Source: Seohaeicola_A nanhaiensis
Lineage (GTDB): Bacteria > Pseudomonadota > Alphaproteobacteria > Rhodobacterales > Rhodobacteraceae
Assembly (NCBI RefSeq): GCF_042654245.1
Contig: NZ_JBHSGI010000002.1
Location: forward strand, 992,001-1,056,000
Reading direction: 5' to 3'
DNA length: 64,000 nucleotides
The position numbers were made by a program, and so were the translations under genes. Positions within the stretch are counted from its first letter, which is position 1; each line of letters opens with the position of its first letter. Shown here one piece after another: positions 47,633-55,739 of this stretch. The notes beneath the pieces were generated by a model, which was not told the origin of the DNA, made no database searches, and was given only the letters and a program-made list of their open reading frames with translations.

Positions 47633-47788
47633 ATGCACGCGATGACAAAGAGCGAAGAGACGTCAAAATTGCAAGCGCAGATCGATGAGAACCTGAAACG
47701 GGTCTATCAGGAAGCGCTGCAGGAACAGGTTCCCGACCGTTTCAAGGATCTGCTCGAGAAATTGCGTCAAAAGGAAGCCAAGCAATGA
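47633..47788 (+). CDS. nepR: Anti-sigma factor NepR
   Basis: 51 residues. The core IDENLKRVYQEALQEQVPDRFKDLLEKLRQ is the two-helix NepR motif that binds EcfG or, on stress, phosphorylated PhyR. The ATG at 47633 was taken; an ATG at 47642 is an alternative that leaves the motif intact. The stop overlaps the ecfG start (ATGA). It is too short for most automatic callers, but its position between phyR and ecfG and the motif make it certain. Confidence 0.93.
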   Translation: MHAMTKSEETSKLQAQIDENLKRVYQEALQEQVPDRFKDLLEKLRQKEAKQ

Positions 47789-48348
47789 CAGCTTCTGGCG
47801 ATCCGCGAGACGATCTCCCGGAACACTTGCCGGCTCTGCGGGCCTTTGCGATCAGTTTGAGCGGCAGCGCCTCTGCTGCCGACGATCTCGTGCAGGAAAC
47901 GATCGTCAAGGCCTGGACCAACATTGACAAGTTTCAGGCCGGGACAAACATGCGCGCCTGGCTGTTTACAATTCTGCGCAACACCTTCTATTCGCTCAAG
48001 CGCAAGCGCAAGCGGGAGGTGTCCGACAGCGATGGCGTTCATGCCGCCAAACTCTATGAAAAACCCGCGCACGATGGCCGCCTTGCCATGACCGATTTCC
48101 GCCGCGCCTTTGCCGAGCTTTCTCCCGAACACCGTGAAGTGCTGATTCTGGCCGGCGCTTCCGGGTTTTCCTACGAGGAAGTTGCCGACATGACCGGTGT
48201 TGCGGTCGGCACCGTGAAGAGCCGGGTGAGCCGCGCCCGATCGCGCCTGTGCGAATTGCTGGGTCTGGCAGATGGCGAAGATCCTATTTCCGGGGCGGAC
48301 GGCGCGACCATCGCGGTTCTTGGAACGTCGGGGATTCAGGCAGCATGA
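47785..48348 (+). CDS. ecfG: ECF sigma factor EcfG, general stress response
   Basis: 187 residues. Region 2 (about residues 15-80) contains ADDLVQETIVKAWTNIDKF and NMRAWLFTILRNTFYSLKRK; region 4 (about 110-165) has LSPEHREVLILAGASGFSYEEVA and GTVKSRVSRARSRL, the helix-turn-helix for the -35 element. There is no long carboxy-terminal domain. Overlaps nepR upstream and the histidine kinase gene downstream by ATGA junctions, so the three are cotranscribed and coupled. Its GGAAC/CGTT targets occur before most units of the next 9 kb. Confidence 0.95.
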   Translation: MTASGDPRDDLPEHLPALRAFAISLSGSASAADDLVQETIVKAWTNIDKFQAGTNMRAWLFTILRNTFYSLKRKRKREVSDSDGVHAAKLYEKPAHDGRLAMTDFRRAFAELSPEHREVLILAGASGFSYEEVADMTGVAVGTVKSRVSRARSRLCELLGLADGEDPISGADGATIAVLGTSGIQAA

Positions 48349-50135
48349 AGAAGGCGCCCCCGTGGCGCCGATTGCAGGAACGCCTTGGCTATCGCGTGGC
48401 GTTCATTCTGGCGATCGTTCTTCTGCCTTTGACCCTCATTTCGGTGATGAAATCTCTTGCAGTGCGAGAGGAATCTCTCGCACGCTCGGAAGCAGCGCTC
48501 ATGGGCGAAACCATGCGCGCGGCGAGCGCAGAATTGCGGCTGATCCAGCAGGCACGTGGGTCGGCAACCGTGCTCGCCAATGCGGTCTGGCCAATGGTGC
48601 ACCACCCGGACGGGTGCGCGCAGCTTATGGAGCGGCTGGTTTCGGAAGACAGCCAGTATTCGCTGATCGCCTACGTTCCGGAAAACGGCATAAGCACCTG
48701 CAACTCGGCCGGCACGACCTTCGACTTTGCGGCGGACCCCCTCTTTCAGCGCGCCTCGACAGAGAAGCGCACCTCCTTCGCGGTCAAGGCTGTGGGACTG
48801 GTGTCGCGTTCATCTGTTCTGGTGATCTCGCACCCGGTGTTTGACGAGGCCGGGTCGTACCGGGGGTTGGTCAGCCTGTCGCTGCCGCACTCGGGGTTGC
48901 GCATCGCTTCGGCCACCTCTGCCCCCGACGAGGTGCGGCCGCTGACCATGATCACCTACGATGCGACCGGCAGCGTACTGACGTCGTCACGGAGTATAGA
49001 GGAAATCGAACGGGCGCTTCCGCGCGACCGCGCACTGGCCGCTCTGGTGGGGGACGATGCCTTCTCGTTCTCGGCCGAGTCCGTGTCCGGAGAGCAGCGG
49101 ATATTTTCGGTTGTTCCGCTGGTGCCGAACGAGCTCTATGCTCTGGGATCCTGGCCGCCCGAGGACGATTACGCCACCAGCGGTCTGCTGGGCGCAGCGC
49201 CGATCCTGTTCCCGGTGCTGATGTGGATCGTCAGCCTGATCGTGGCCTGGCTGGCCGCTGAACGGCTCGTGAACCGTCACATCCGCAAGCTCAGCCGGTC
49301 GATCAAGCTCTTTGCCAGCGGCAACCGCATGGTGGGCGACATTGACGTCCGCATGGCGCCGATCGAGATCCGCGAGATGGCCGGTGCCTACGAGCGGATG
49401 ACCGAGACGATCCTGCACGACGAAGCCGAGATGGAGGATATTGTCCATCAGAAGGAAGTCCTGCTGCGCGAAGTCCACCACCGAGTGAAGAACAACCTGC
49501 AGCTGATCGCCTCGATCATGAACATGCAGATGCGGCGCACGCATTCCGCCGAAGCCAAAAGCATCATGAAAGGTCTGCAGGACCGCGTGATGAGCCTGGC
49601 GACAATTCACCGCGAACTGTATCAGACGGCCGGGTTGTCGGACATCCATACGGACGAGCTGCTGGCCAGCATCGTGCGCCAGATCACGTCGATGGCGGAT
49701 CGCCCCGACCGTCGCCTGACCGTGCACAGCGACTTTGCCGATATCCGCATGACCCCGGATCAGGCGGTGCCGATGGCGCTGCTGGTCTCCGAGGCGGTGA
49801 CCAATGCGATCAAGTATTCCCAGAACGCCGAGGCCACCAAACCGGCCGAGCTGTGGGTTCGCCTGACCCGCCCGAGCGACACCCGCGCCGAATTGACCGT
49901 CGGCAACACGATTTCGGGCCACAGGCGCGCCTCTCCGGAGGGCGACCACGATGCGGCAGTCAAGGCCGGTCAGGAAAGTGGCCTTGGCACTCAGCTTCTC
50001 TCGGCCTTTGCCATGCAACTGGGTGGCACGGTCGAACGGACGGAAAACGAAGATACATTTGAACTGAAAGTAAATTTCGAATTACGGCCACTTTCGGACG
50101 GCGAAGAACGCAACGCTGCGGCTGAGTCTGCGTAA
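48345..50135 (+). CDS. Membrane sensor histidine kinase of the HisKA_2 type, probable PhyR kinase
   Basis: 596 residues. TM1 is at about 18-37, a periplasmic sensor region of about 245 residues follows, and TM2 is at about 284-306. After a HAMP-like linker comes the HisKA_2 motif LLREVHHRVKNNLQLIASI with phospho-acceptor at His378/379, then the N-box EAVTNAIKYS. PhyR-activating kinases belong to this HisKA_2/HWE group, and the gene overlaps ecfG by ATGA, so it is very likely the PhyK-type kinase of this system. The signal sensed is unknown; the periplasmic part shows two cysteines but no known ligand motif. Confidence 0.9.
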   Translation: MKKAPPWRRLQERLGYRVAFILAIVLLPLTLISVMKSLAVREESLARSEAALMGETMRAASAELRLIQQARGSATVLANAVWPMVHHPDGCAQLMERLVSEDSQYSLIAYVPENGISTCNSAGTTFDFAADPLFQRASTEKRTSFAVKAVGLVSRSSVLVISHPVFDEAGSYRGLVSLSLPHSGLRIASATSAPDEVRPLTMITYDATGSVLTSSRSIEEIERALPRDRALAALVGDDAFSFSAESVSGEQRIFSVVPLVPNELYALGSWPPEDDYATSGLLGAAPILFPVLMWIVSLIVAWLAAERLVNRHIRKLSRSIKLFASGNRMVGDIDVRMAPIEIREMAGAYERMTETILHDEAEMEDIVHQKEVLLREVHHRVKNNLQLIASIMNMQMRRTHSAEAKSIMKGLQDRVMSLATIHRELYQTAGLSDIHTDELLASIVRQITSMADRPDRRLTVHSDFADIRMTPDQAVPMALLVSEAVTNAIKYSQNAEATKPAELWVRLTRPSDTRAELTVGNTISGHRRASPEGDHDAAVKAGQESGLGTQLLSAFAMQLGGTVERTENEDTFELKVNFELRPLSDGEERNAAAESA

Positions 50136-50140
50136 GCCAC

Positions 50141-50166
50141 GGAACCGGCGCGCGAAGCGTCGCGTT
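50141..50166 (+). promoter_or_regulatory. EcfG-type promoter of the phospholipase-D-like gene
   Basis: GGAAC (50141-50145), 17-bp spacer, CGTT (50163-50166), 46 bp before the start codon. Confidence 0.8.
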
Positions 50167-50211
50167 AATTGTCAATGCACGTGCGGCAAGCCAGATCCAG
50201 ATTTCGTTTCC

Positions 50212-51771
50212 ATGCAACAAAAGTTTGAGTTCAACTCGATGCGGGCAAGTATGCAGACTCTGCTCACGGCCGAACAGGCTTACCCCGCTTTCGAGCGGGA
50301 ATTCCTGCGTGCGCATACGGAAATCTGGGCAAGTTTTCGGATCTTCGACCTGACGACGCGCCTGCGTTCGTCCCAGGCCCGTGCGGTCGGCGAGACCTGG
50401 TTCGACCTTATCGTCAACACTTTGAAACGCGGCGTCGCGCTGAACATTGTCATCACAGACTTCGATCCGGTGGTCCGGCCCGCCCTGCATCAGATGACCT
50501 GGCGGTCGTATCGCCATCTGATCGCGGCGGCCGAAGTGGCAGGCCCGAAGGCAAAGCTGCGCGTGGTGCCGGCGATGCACCCGGCGCGCACCGGCGTTTT
50601 GCCGCGGCTGGCCTTCTGGCCTCTGATCCTGTCCCGCCAGTTCCGTGCCGCAGGCTGGCTGAACCGCCGCGCGCCGGAGGTCCGCGAGACCGACGTGCGG
50701 GATATGCCGGGCCTCGCCGACCGCCTGGTGCGGCGGCGAAACGGCAAGTATCGCCCGCGCTGCTGGCCCCTGCCCTGCCTCTATCCGGCGACACACCATC
50801 AGAAACTGGCCGTCTTCGACCGCAGCCGACTGTACATCGGAGGGCTGGACCTGAACGAGCGCCGTTATGACACGCCCCGTCACGAGCAGGAGGCCGACCA
50901 GACCTGGCACGATGTGCAGCTGCTGCTGGAGGGACCGGCCGTGGCCGAGGCGCAGACCCATCTGGAGACCTTCCTGGACGTGACGGCGGGCCGGGCCGAG
51001 CCCAAGCGCTGCCGCCGCCTGCTGCGCACCATGTCGGTCCCCCGGCGCCGCTCGTCGCTGCATTTCGGTCCCTCGACGGTCGTTCAGGAGATCTCGACCG
51101 CGCACGAGCATTGCGCGCGACGGTCGCGCCGACTGATCTATCTGGAAACCCAGTATTTCCGGGATCTGAAGCTCGCCCGCTATTTTGCTAATCTGGCGCA
51201 CGACAATCCGAACCTCTGCATGATCCTGATCCTTCCTGGCGCACCGGAAGAAATCGCGTTTCAGCGTCGCACGGGACTGGACGCGCGGTTTGGCGAGTTC
51301 CTGCAGGGACGCGCGCTGAAGATCCTGCACGAAGCTTTCGGGCGGCGTCTGTTCGTCGCCGGCGCGGCCCAGCCGCGTCCGGCCCAAGGCGATGGCCGCG
51401 ACAGGCTGCATGGCGCGCCGCTGGTCTATATTCACGCCAAGGTCTCGATCTTCGACGAAACCGCTGCCATCGTATCATCGGCCAACCTGAACGGGCGCAG
51501 CCTGCGCTGGGATACCGAGGCTGGTGTGCTGATCTCTGAACGGCGCGCCGTGCAATCTCTGCGTCGCGCGATCTTCAGCCATTGGCTGCCCGAGGACGCT
51601 GGCGACGCCTTCTTCGACAGCGCGCGCGCCGTGACGGCATGGCGCCGTCTCGCGATCGAGAACATGCGCAAACAGCCGGGCGACCGGCTGGGGTTCGTGT
51701 TGCCCTATGATGCCGAGGCCGCCGACGCTGACGCTGCAGAGGTCCCGCTGATCCCGGAAGAAATGGTCTGA
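50212..51771 (+). CDS. Phospholipase D-like protein
   Basis: 519 residues with two HKD motifs: HHQKLAVFDRSRLYIGGLDL at about residue 194 and HAKVSIFDETAAIVSSANLN at about 407. Both have the complete H-x-K-x4-D pattern, so the protein should be catalytic on phosphodiester bonds of phospholipids; phosphatidyl transfer (cardiolipin-synthase-like) is also possible. There is no signal peptide or membrane helix. The ribosome-binding site of the ATG at 50212 is weak, and an ATG at 50239 is an alternative. It has its own EcfG promoter directly after the kinase gene. Confidence 0.87.
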   Translation: MQQKFEFNSMRASMQTLLTAEQAYPAFEREFLRAHTEIWASFRIFDLTTRLRSSQARAVGETWFDLIVNTLKRGVALNIVITDFDPVVRPALHQMTWRSYRHLIAAAEVAGPKAKLRVVPAMHPARTGVLPRLAFWPLILSRQFRAAGWLNRRAPEVRETDVRDMPGLADRLVRRRNGKYRPRCWPLPCLYPATHHQKLAVFDRSRLYIGGLDLNERRYDTPRHEQEADQTWHDVQLLLEGPAVAEAQTHLETFLDVTAGRAEPKRCRRLLRTMSVPRRRSSLHFGPSTVVQEISTAHEHCARRSRRLIYLETQYFRDLKLARYFANLAHDNPNLCMILILPGAPEEIAFQRRTGLDARFGEFLQGRALKILHEAFGRRLFVAGAAQPRPAQGDGRDRLHGAPLVYIHAKVSIFDETAAIVSSANLNGRSLRWDTEAGVLISERRAVQSLRRAIFSHWLPEDAGDAFFDSARAVTAWRRLAIENMRKQPGDRLGFVLPYDAEAADADAAEVPLIPEEMV

Positions 51772-51789
51772 GCTACGTCCGATCCGAAC

Positions 51790-52842
51790 TCAGTCGGGCC
51801 GTGGAGGCGGCGGGATGTTTTCCTTGATCTCGTCGTTGAGGACGAGCACCCAGAGCAGCAGCGGAATGGCGACGATACCGCCGATCGGACCCCACAGCCA
51901 CAACCCGAAGATCAGCGAGAGGAAGACGAGCAACGGGTTCACCGACATGTTGCGGCCGATCAGGCTGGGCGTGACGAATTGCCCCTCGATGCCATTCAGG
52001 ATCATGTAGGAAAAGGCCGGCGCGACAGACATTGCTCCGTCAAATTCGGCGACGCCCACAAAGAGCAGTACGACCATGAATATGACCGGGCCGAGATAAA
52101 CCACGAAATTCATCAGGAAGGCCAGAACGCCCCACACAACGGCATCGCGCACGCCCAGCGTTTCGAACACCAGGGCCGTCAGGGTTCCGAGACCGGCGTT
52201 GATCAGGGTGATGGTAAGGAAATAGCGGGCGACGTTGCGCTCGGCACGGCGCAGTCGCTGGCCAAGCGCCACGCGGCTGCCCGTGTCCGTCAACCGGACA
52301 GCGACCCAGGAATAGATTTCGCTGCGCGTCAGCAGGAAGAAGAACAACGCGCCGGCAAAGATGAGAATCTGGGAAAGAATGGCGGGCGCATACATCAGGG
52401 CAGTTGCGACCGAGGGCATGGCCATCGCTTCCTCGCTGCTCGCCGCGGGCGGTCCGTTGCCGGAATCCGGTGCAATCGCCTTGGCCACCCCGTCGCTGAC
52501 ATCGGAAAGCCCGCGCATCAGGCCGCGTAGGTCACGCACCACGTCCTGCATGTCGGCCCAGACCTTGGGTGCCTGGGCGACCAGACGCGCGATAACGGGC
52601 TGAAACGTCAGCACGATGGCGCCCACGGCCAGCAGCGCGACGATCAGACCGATCATCGCGCCCCAGGCGGGGGAGAAGCCGCGTTTTTCCCAGAAATCGG
52701 AAAGCGGCGACAGGACCACACCTGTTACCAGGGCCAGGCACAACGGTGCAAAGATGCCTTCAGCTTCGTCCAATGCGGCCAGAACCACGACGATGCCAAT
52801 CGCAATCAGCGAAAGCCGTGCGAGCCGTTCGGTTGTTTCCAA
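51790..52842 (-). CDS. AI-2E family transporter-like membrane protein
   Basis: 350 residues, about seven transmembrane helices, of the AI-2E/PerM/TqsA family: LSLIAIGIVVVLAALDEA, LVTGVVLSPLSDFW, then FMNFVVYLGPVIFMVV and MSVNPLLVFLSLIFGLWLWGPIGGIVAIPLL. Members export autoinducer-2 or move ions; the substrate here is unknown. A TTG at 52842 was chosen as start: GGGGAG lies nine bases upstream, and the EcfG promoter at 52873-52898 would place the transcript start after any longer in-frame start. Convergent with the phospholipase-D-like gene. Confidence 0.85.
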   Translation of the reverse strand: METTERLARLSLIAIGIVVVLAALDEAEGIFAPLCLALVTGVVLSPLSDFWEKRGFSPAWGAMIGLIVALLAVGAIVLTFQPVIARLVAQAPKVWADMQDVVRDLRGLMRGLSDVSDGVAKAIAPDSGNGPPAASSEEAMAMPSVATALMYAPAILSQILIFAGALFFFLLTRSEIYSWVAVRLTDTGSRVALGQRLRRAERNVARYFLTITLINAGLGTLTALVFETLGVRDAVVWGVLAFLMNFVVYLGPVIFMVVLLFVGVAEFDGAMSVAPAFSYMILNGIEGQFVTPSLIGRNMSVNPLLVFLSLIFGLWLWGPIGGIVAIPLLLWVLVLNDEIKENIPPPPRPD

Positions 52843-52872
52843 GTTGGATGACTCCCCAAGATCCGAATTGTG

Positions 52873-52898
52873 AACGCTCAAGGATGTGTGAAGGTTCC
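52873..52898 (-). promoter_or_regulatory. EcfG-type promoter of the AI-2E family gene
   Basis: On the minus strand GGAAC (52898-52894), 17-bp spacer, CGTT (52876-52873). The expected transcript start is near 52866, leaving a leader of about 24 bases before the TTG start. Confidence 0.8.
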
Positions 52899-52950
52899 GT
52901 GACTGCCGCCCGAAGTCGGTTGCGCCAGCTCCTGTGTCGGCATTCCTCAA

Positions 52951-52976
52951 GGAACCTTATGCATCGGCCAGACGTT
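52951..52976 (+). promoter_or_regulatory. EcfG-type promoter of csbD
   Basis: GGAAC (52951-52955), 17-bp spacer, CGTT (52973-52976), 41 bp before the csbD start. Confidence 0.82.
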
Positions 52977-53017
52977 GAATTGACATAACGAACTTCACCA
53001 ATGCGAAGGAGTGTATG

Positions 53018-53215
53018 ATGAACTGGGATCAAGTCGAAGGTAACTGGAAGCAGCTCAAAGGCAAGGCTCAGGCCAAGTGGGGCGACATCACCGACGACGA
53101 ATGGCACAGCGCCGAAGGCCGTCGGGAAGAGCTCGTGGGCATCGTCCAGGAGAAATACGGTAAGGCCAAGGATGAGGCCGAGCGCGAAGTTGACAGCTGG
53201 ATGAACGGCCTCTGA
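53018..53215 (+). CDS. CsbD family stress protein
   Basis: 65 residues: MNWDQVEGNWKQLKGKAQAK, then WGDITDDEW and a C-terminal EKYGKAKDEAEREVDSW helix, the CsbD signature. CsbD-like proteins are small hydrophilic stress proteins, sigma-B-dependent in Bacillus, of unknown mechanism. Two ATGs are in tandem at 53015 and 53018; the second has better spacing from AAGGAG (six bases). It is driven by an EcfG promoter and followed by its own terminator, so it is monocistronic. Confidence 0.93.
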   Translation: MNWDQVEGNWKQLKGKAQAKWGDITDDEWHSAEGRREELVGIVQEKYGKAKDEAEREVDSWMNGL

Positions 53216-53235
53216 GCCGAGATACCCGATTTACG

Positions 53236-53267
53236 AAAAACGCCGTCCCTCGGGGCGGCGTTTTTTT
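53236..53267 (+). terminator. Intrinsic terminator of csbD
   Basis: An AAAAACGCCG / CGGCGTTTTT stem, extended by CCC/GGG with one bulge, then a run of seven T. Confidence 0.88.
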
Positions 53268-53300
53268 GCGCTGACGTGTTTCACGATCGGACAAAAGAAA

Positions 53301-53332
53301 ACCGGCAGCCGCAGAATGGTGCGGCTGCCGGT
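53301..53332 (-). terminator. Intrinsic terminator of the DUF3618 operon
   Basis: ACCGGCAGCCGCA and TGCGGCTGCCGGT form a perfect 13-bp stem with a six-base loop; on the minus strand it is followed by TTTTCTTTT. It lies 64 bp after the last gene of the operon. Confidence 0.85.
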
Positions 53333-53395
53333 CTATCGTCCCGCGCGCGGCAATCGAAAGGACGAGCCTACCGGGCGAGAGCGATGTCAGGCCCG

Positions 53396-54367
53396 TCAGC
53401 TGATCTTTTCGGGCTTGCGGGGGGTCGACGGGTTCTTGGCTTCCGATTCGGCCCGGTCACGCAGGTTTCCGGCGATTTCCGAGGCCTTGTCGGCAGCGTC
53501 GTCAGCCGTTTTCTTCGCAGCGGTTTCCAGTTCGTCTGCCACACCGGCGGCGATCTTCTTGAGACGGGCACGCTCGGTCCGCAATTCGGCGGCGGCTGCC
53601 GACATCAGACGGTCGCTTTCTGCGCCGAAGGTGCGATCCTCGACCCGCGTCCGCGGCAGAGCCGCAGCAAAGGCCGCGCCAAGTGCCAGGGCGATACCGC
53701 CGGCTACCATCGGATGCTCGTTCACCATGCGCTCTGCCTCGACCGTTCCGGCACGGGCAGTCTGTCCGACCCGCAGACGGGCTGCATAGGCCGCTTCGCG
53801 TGCCTTGACGATCCGCACCTTGGCGGCATCCGACAGCCCGTCGAGCTCTTCCATCAGGCTCGACCGCATGTCCTCGGTGAACTTGCTCAGCACCGCGGCC
53901 CGGTCGGCGGCATAGTCGCGCAGATCGCCGGCCTGCGAGCGTGCTTCGCGCTCGATCTCGCGCAGGCGCTTGGAGGCCTTGGCGCGCAGGGCATCGATCT
54001 TGTCGGCCCAGGGGTGAGCGTCTTCCACATCGTCGGCACGGTCCGCATAGGCCGGCGCCGGGCGGCCGCCCTCGTCTTCCCACCGGTTGATCACGGTTTT
54101 GCGTGGGCTTGGAGTGGGCTTGCGATTGCCGAAGACCAGCCATGCCAGACCGATGCCCGTCAGAGTCAGGGCGAGAGGGTTGGCGCGGACGGCGCTGTCT
54201 ATCGAGCTGGCATAAGCTGCAGCGTTGTTGCGCACCATGCCCAGCGCTTCCTTGGCGAGGTTCTCGACCGAGACCCGCTCTTGCAGTTCATCGAGAGTCG
54301 AGCCGAGCTTCGAGCGGCTGCGTTCCAGATCGGCTTCGATCTTCTGAGTGTCAGTGTGGTGTGTCAT
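53396..54367 (-). CDS. DUF3618 domain membrane-associated protein
   Basis: 323 residues. The amino-terminus (IEADLERSRSKLGSTLDELQERV) is the DUF3618 motif, followed by a hydrophobic helix near residue 65-85 (NPLALTLTGIGLAWLVFG). A long charged helical part and a second hydrophobic segment (VAGGIALALGAAFAAALP) at about 220 follow, then a coiled coil rich in Lys, Glu and Ala. The ATG at 54367 follows AAGGAG. It overlaps the holin-like gene by 17 bp and is the last gene of an EcfG-driven operon. Function unknown. Confidence 0.85.
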   Translation of the reverse strand: MTHHTDTQKIEADLERSRSKLGSTLDELQERVSVENLAKEALGMVRNNAAAYASSIDSAVRANPLALTLTGIGLAWLVFGNRKPTPSPRKTVINRWEDEGGRPAPAYADRADDVEDAHPWADKIDALRAKASKRLREIEREARSQAGDLRDYAADRAAVLSKFTEDMRSSLMEELDGLSDAAKVRIVKAREAAYAARLRVGQTARAGTVEAERMVNEHPMVAGGIALALGAAFAAALPRTRVEDRTFGAESDRLMSAAAAELRTERARLKKIAAGVADELETAAKKTADDAADKASEIAGNLRDRAESEAKNPSTPRKPEKIS

Positions 54368-54758
54368 GATTGAGTGTCTCCTTGACAGTGGTTGCGTCAC
54401 GCCGGACGTTCTTTGCCGTTCGGCGTGGCATGAGATTCCCGGGCGACAGCGCCTTGCGACCCAGACCGATCAGGACAAGGGCGAGCACCGCCGCGCCGGC
54501 CGCAACGATCAATCCGGCCCAGCCCGGCGCGATACCCTGCGCCACCAGCCCCGCCACAGCGGCTCCGGCGAGCGTGTTCAGAGCAACAAGGCCCACCACC
54601 GCACCAGCGACCACGAGGCCCACGCCCGCGCCAGCCTGACGGAACTTGTCGGTCATCTCGGCCTTTGCCAGAGCGATTTCGCCCCGCACAAGGTCGGAGA
54701 GGGCCTGGATCGCGTCGGACAACAGCGCGCTTGCAGGTCTGGGCGGCAGTTCCTCCAT
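54351..54758 (-). CDS. Holin-superfamily-like membrane protein (DUF1469/YqjE type)
   Basis: 135 residues. After LSDLVRGEIALAKAEMTDK, the family hallmark, two transmembrane helices follow: VGLVVAGAVVGLVALNTLAGAAVAG and WAGLIVAAGAAVLALVLIGL. Proteins of this type accompany DUF883 proteins, as YqjE does YqjD in E. coli. The name holin reflects fold similarity only; no lysis role is implied. The start overlaps the stop of the upstream gene by one base (TGATG). Confidence 0.85.
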   Translation of the reverse strand: MEELPPRPASALLSDAIQALSDLVRGEIALAKAEMTDKFRQAGAGVGLVVAGAVVGLVALNTLAGAAVAGLVAQGIAPGWAGLIVAAGAAVLALVLIGLGRKALSPGNLMPRRTAKNVRRDATTVKETLNHDTPH

Positions 54759-55201
54759 CAGGAATGCGCCTCCGGCCCCGCGATCAGGACGGTGTCTTCG
54801 TCGTCGTTCACGCTGCTGGCCCGCAGAAAGCGTGCGAGCGCAAAGCCTGCCAGCGCAGCGCCTGCAACAAAGGCACCCGGGTTGCGGCGTGCAAACCGCT
54901 CGGTTCCTTCGATGAGCGTCGTCAGGCTGGTGTGGCGCAGTTCTTCCGACAGGTCGGCGACGCTGCTGGCCACCACGTTCTGTATCCTGCTTTGTAGGTC
55001 GTCGGCGTCGCTGCGCAGGCTGTCGGCCAGGCGCAGGCCCTGATCGGACACCATGTCTTTACCGGTTTCGGCGCGGGCCTGAGCTTCGGCGCGCAGGACA
55101 TCCTTCGCGCGGTCGGCGGCCTGGGACAGTTCGTCCTTCGCGACCTGCGCGGTTTCCTTGACGGTATCTTTGACGGTTTTGCTGAGTGTTTCCTGAGTCA
55201 C
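54758..55201 (-). CDS. DUF883/ElaB-like protein (nutrient-deprivation-induced type)
   Basis: 147 residues from a GTG at 55201 that follows GGAGG. A long amphipathic, charged helix (TVKDTVKETAQVAKDELSQA onwards) ends in a C-terminal membrane helix with a preceding RNPGAFVAGAALAGFALARFL, as in YqjD/ElaB proteins, which attach ribosomes to the membrane in stationary phase. A longer reading from 55267 begins at or before the predicted transcript start, so the GTG is preferred. First gene of the three-gene EcfG operon. Confidence 0.8.
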   Translation of the reverse strand: MTQETLSKTVKDTVKETAQVAKDELSQAADRAKDVLRAEAQARAETGKDMVSDQGLRLADSLRSDADDLQSRIQNVVASSVADLSEELRHTSLTTLIEGTERFARRNPGAFVAGAALAGFALARFLRASSVNDDEDTVLIAGPEAHS

Positions 55202-55270
55202 GTCACCCTCCATAAGGCTGCGTTTGCCGGCGCTGCCGCCCCTGCGGCGCGTCCGTCTCGCTGTCATGAC

Positions 55271-55296
55271 AACGTGCTCAGAGGCGCGCGGGTTCC
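55271..55296 (-). promoter_or_regulatory. EcfG-type promoter of the DUF883-like operon
   Basis: On the minus strand GGAAC (55296-55292), 17-bp spacer, CGTT (55274-55271); predicted transcript start near 55264. Confidence 0.8.
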
Positions 55297-55316
55297 GGCG
55301 CCTCTGAGCGACTTCG

Positions 55317-55520
55317 TTACACGTGGCGCGGTTCCGCGCGCGGCCCGGCGACCAGCCAGATCAGGAAGCCGACCAGCGGCAGGAGGAATACGAGAAGCGA
55401 CCACAGCACCTTGCGGCCGGTGGAGGCCGAAGAGCCGAAAATCGACACCAGCGCCCAGATGTCGAGCGCGAGAAGAAGAAGGCCGCCGAGACCCGAAAGA
55501 TTGAGCATGCTCATTTCCAT
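55317..55520 (-). CDS. PLDc_N (phospholipase D amino-terminal) domain membrane protein
   Basis: 67 residues with two membrane helices: LSGLGGLLLLALDIWALVSI and LWSLLVFLLPLVGFLIWLVAG, with the conserved KVLWSLLVFLLPLVGFLIW of the PLDc_N family and an end of GPRAEPRHV. These helices precede cardiolipin synthase domains in larger proteins; here they stand alone, as often in bacteria. The ATG at 55520 follows AAGGA. It has its own EcfG promoter 34 bp upstream. Confidence 0.85.
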   Translation of the reverse strand: MEMSMLNLSGLGGLLLLALDIWALVSIFGSSASTGRKVLWSLLVFLLPLVGFLIWLVAGPRAEPRHV

Positions 55521-55553
55521 GATGTTGTCCTTTCGATTGATTTCTGAAGGTCA

Positions 55554-55578
55554 AACGCCATCAGGCTGGGCCGGTTCC
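55554..55578 (-). promoter_or_regulatory. EcfG-type promoter of the PLDc_N gene
   Basis: On the minus strand GGAAC (55578-55574), 16-bp spacer, CGTT (55557-55554). Confidence 0.82.
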
Positions 55579-55623
55579 CTATAGAGACCTCTATGTATCC
55601 GTCTCGCGCCCGCGCGCGAGGCC

Positions 55624-55667
55624 GTGGTTGTTGTCGTCGCAGGGAGTGGTTGTTGTCGTCGCAGGGA
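55624..55667. repeat. Perfect tandem duplication of 22 bp at the DUF1328 promoter
   Basis: The 22-bp unit GTGGTTGTTGTCGTCGCAGG plus GA occurs twice without a gap (55624-55645, 55646-55667). The second copy runs into the -35 element GGAAC; the first ends GGGAG and lacks it. Confidence 0.9.
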
Positions 55668-55690
55668 ACCGATTTCAGAGCCCGGGCGTT
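55665..55690 (+). promoter_or_regulatory. EcfG-type promoter of the DUF1328 gene
   Basis: GGAAC (55665-55669), 17-bp spacer, CGTT (55687-55690), 49 bp before the start codon. Confidence 0.8.
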
Positions 55691-55739
55691 TGAAAGGCAT
55701 CGGAAATTCGGAATTGCAACAGTAACAGGAGTAAACAAC

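Noticed and set aside
54351..54758. Prophage remnant suggested by a holin-like protein
   Set aside because: No other phage gene is nearby; the operon is EcfG-driven and matches the YqjE-type chromosomal family.
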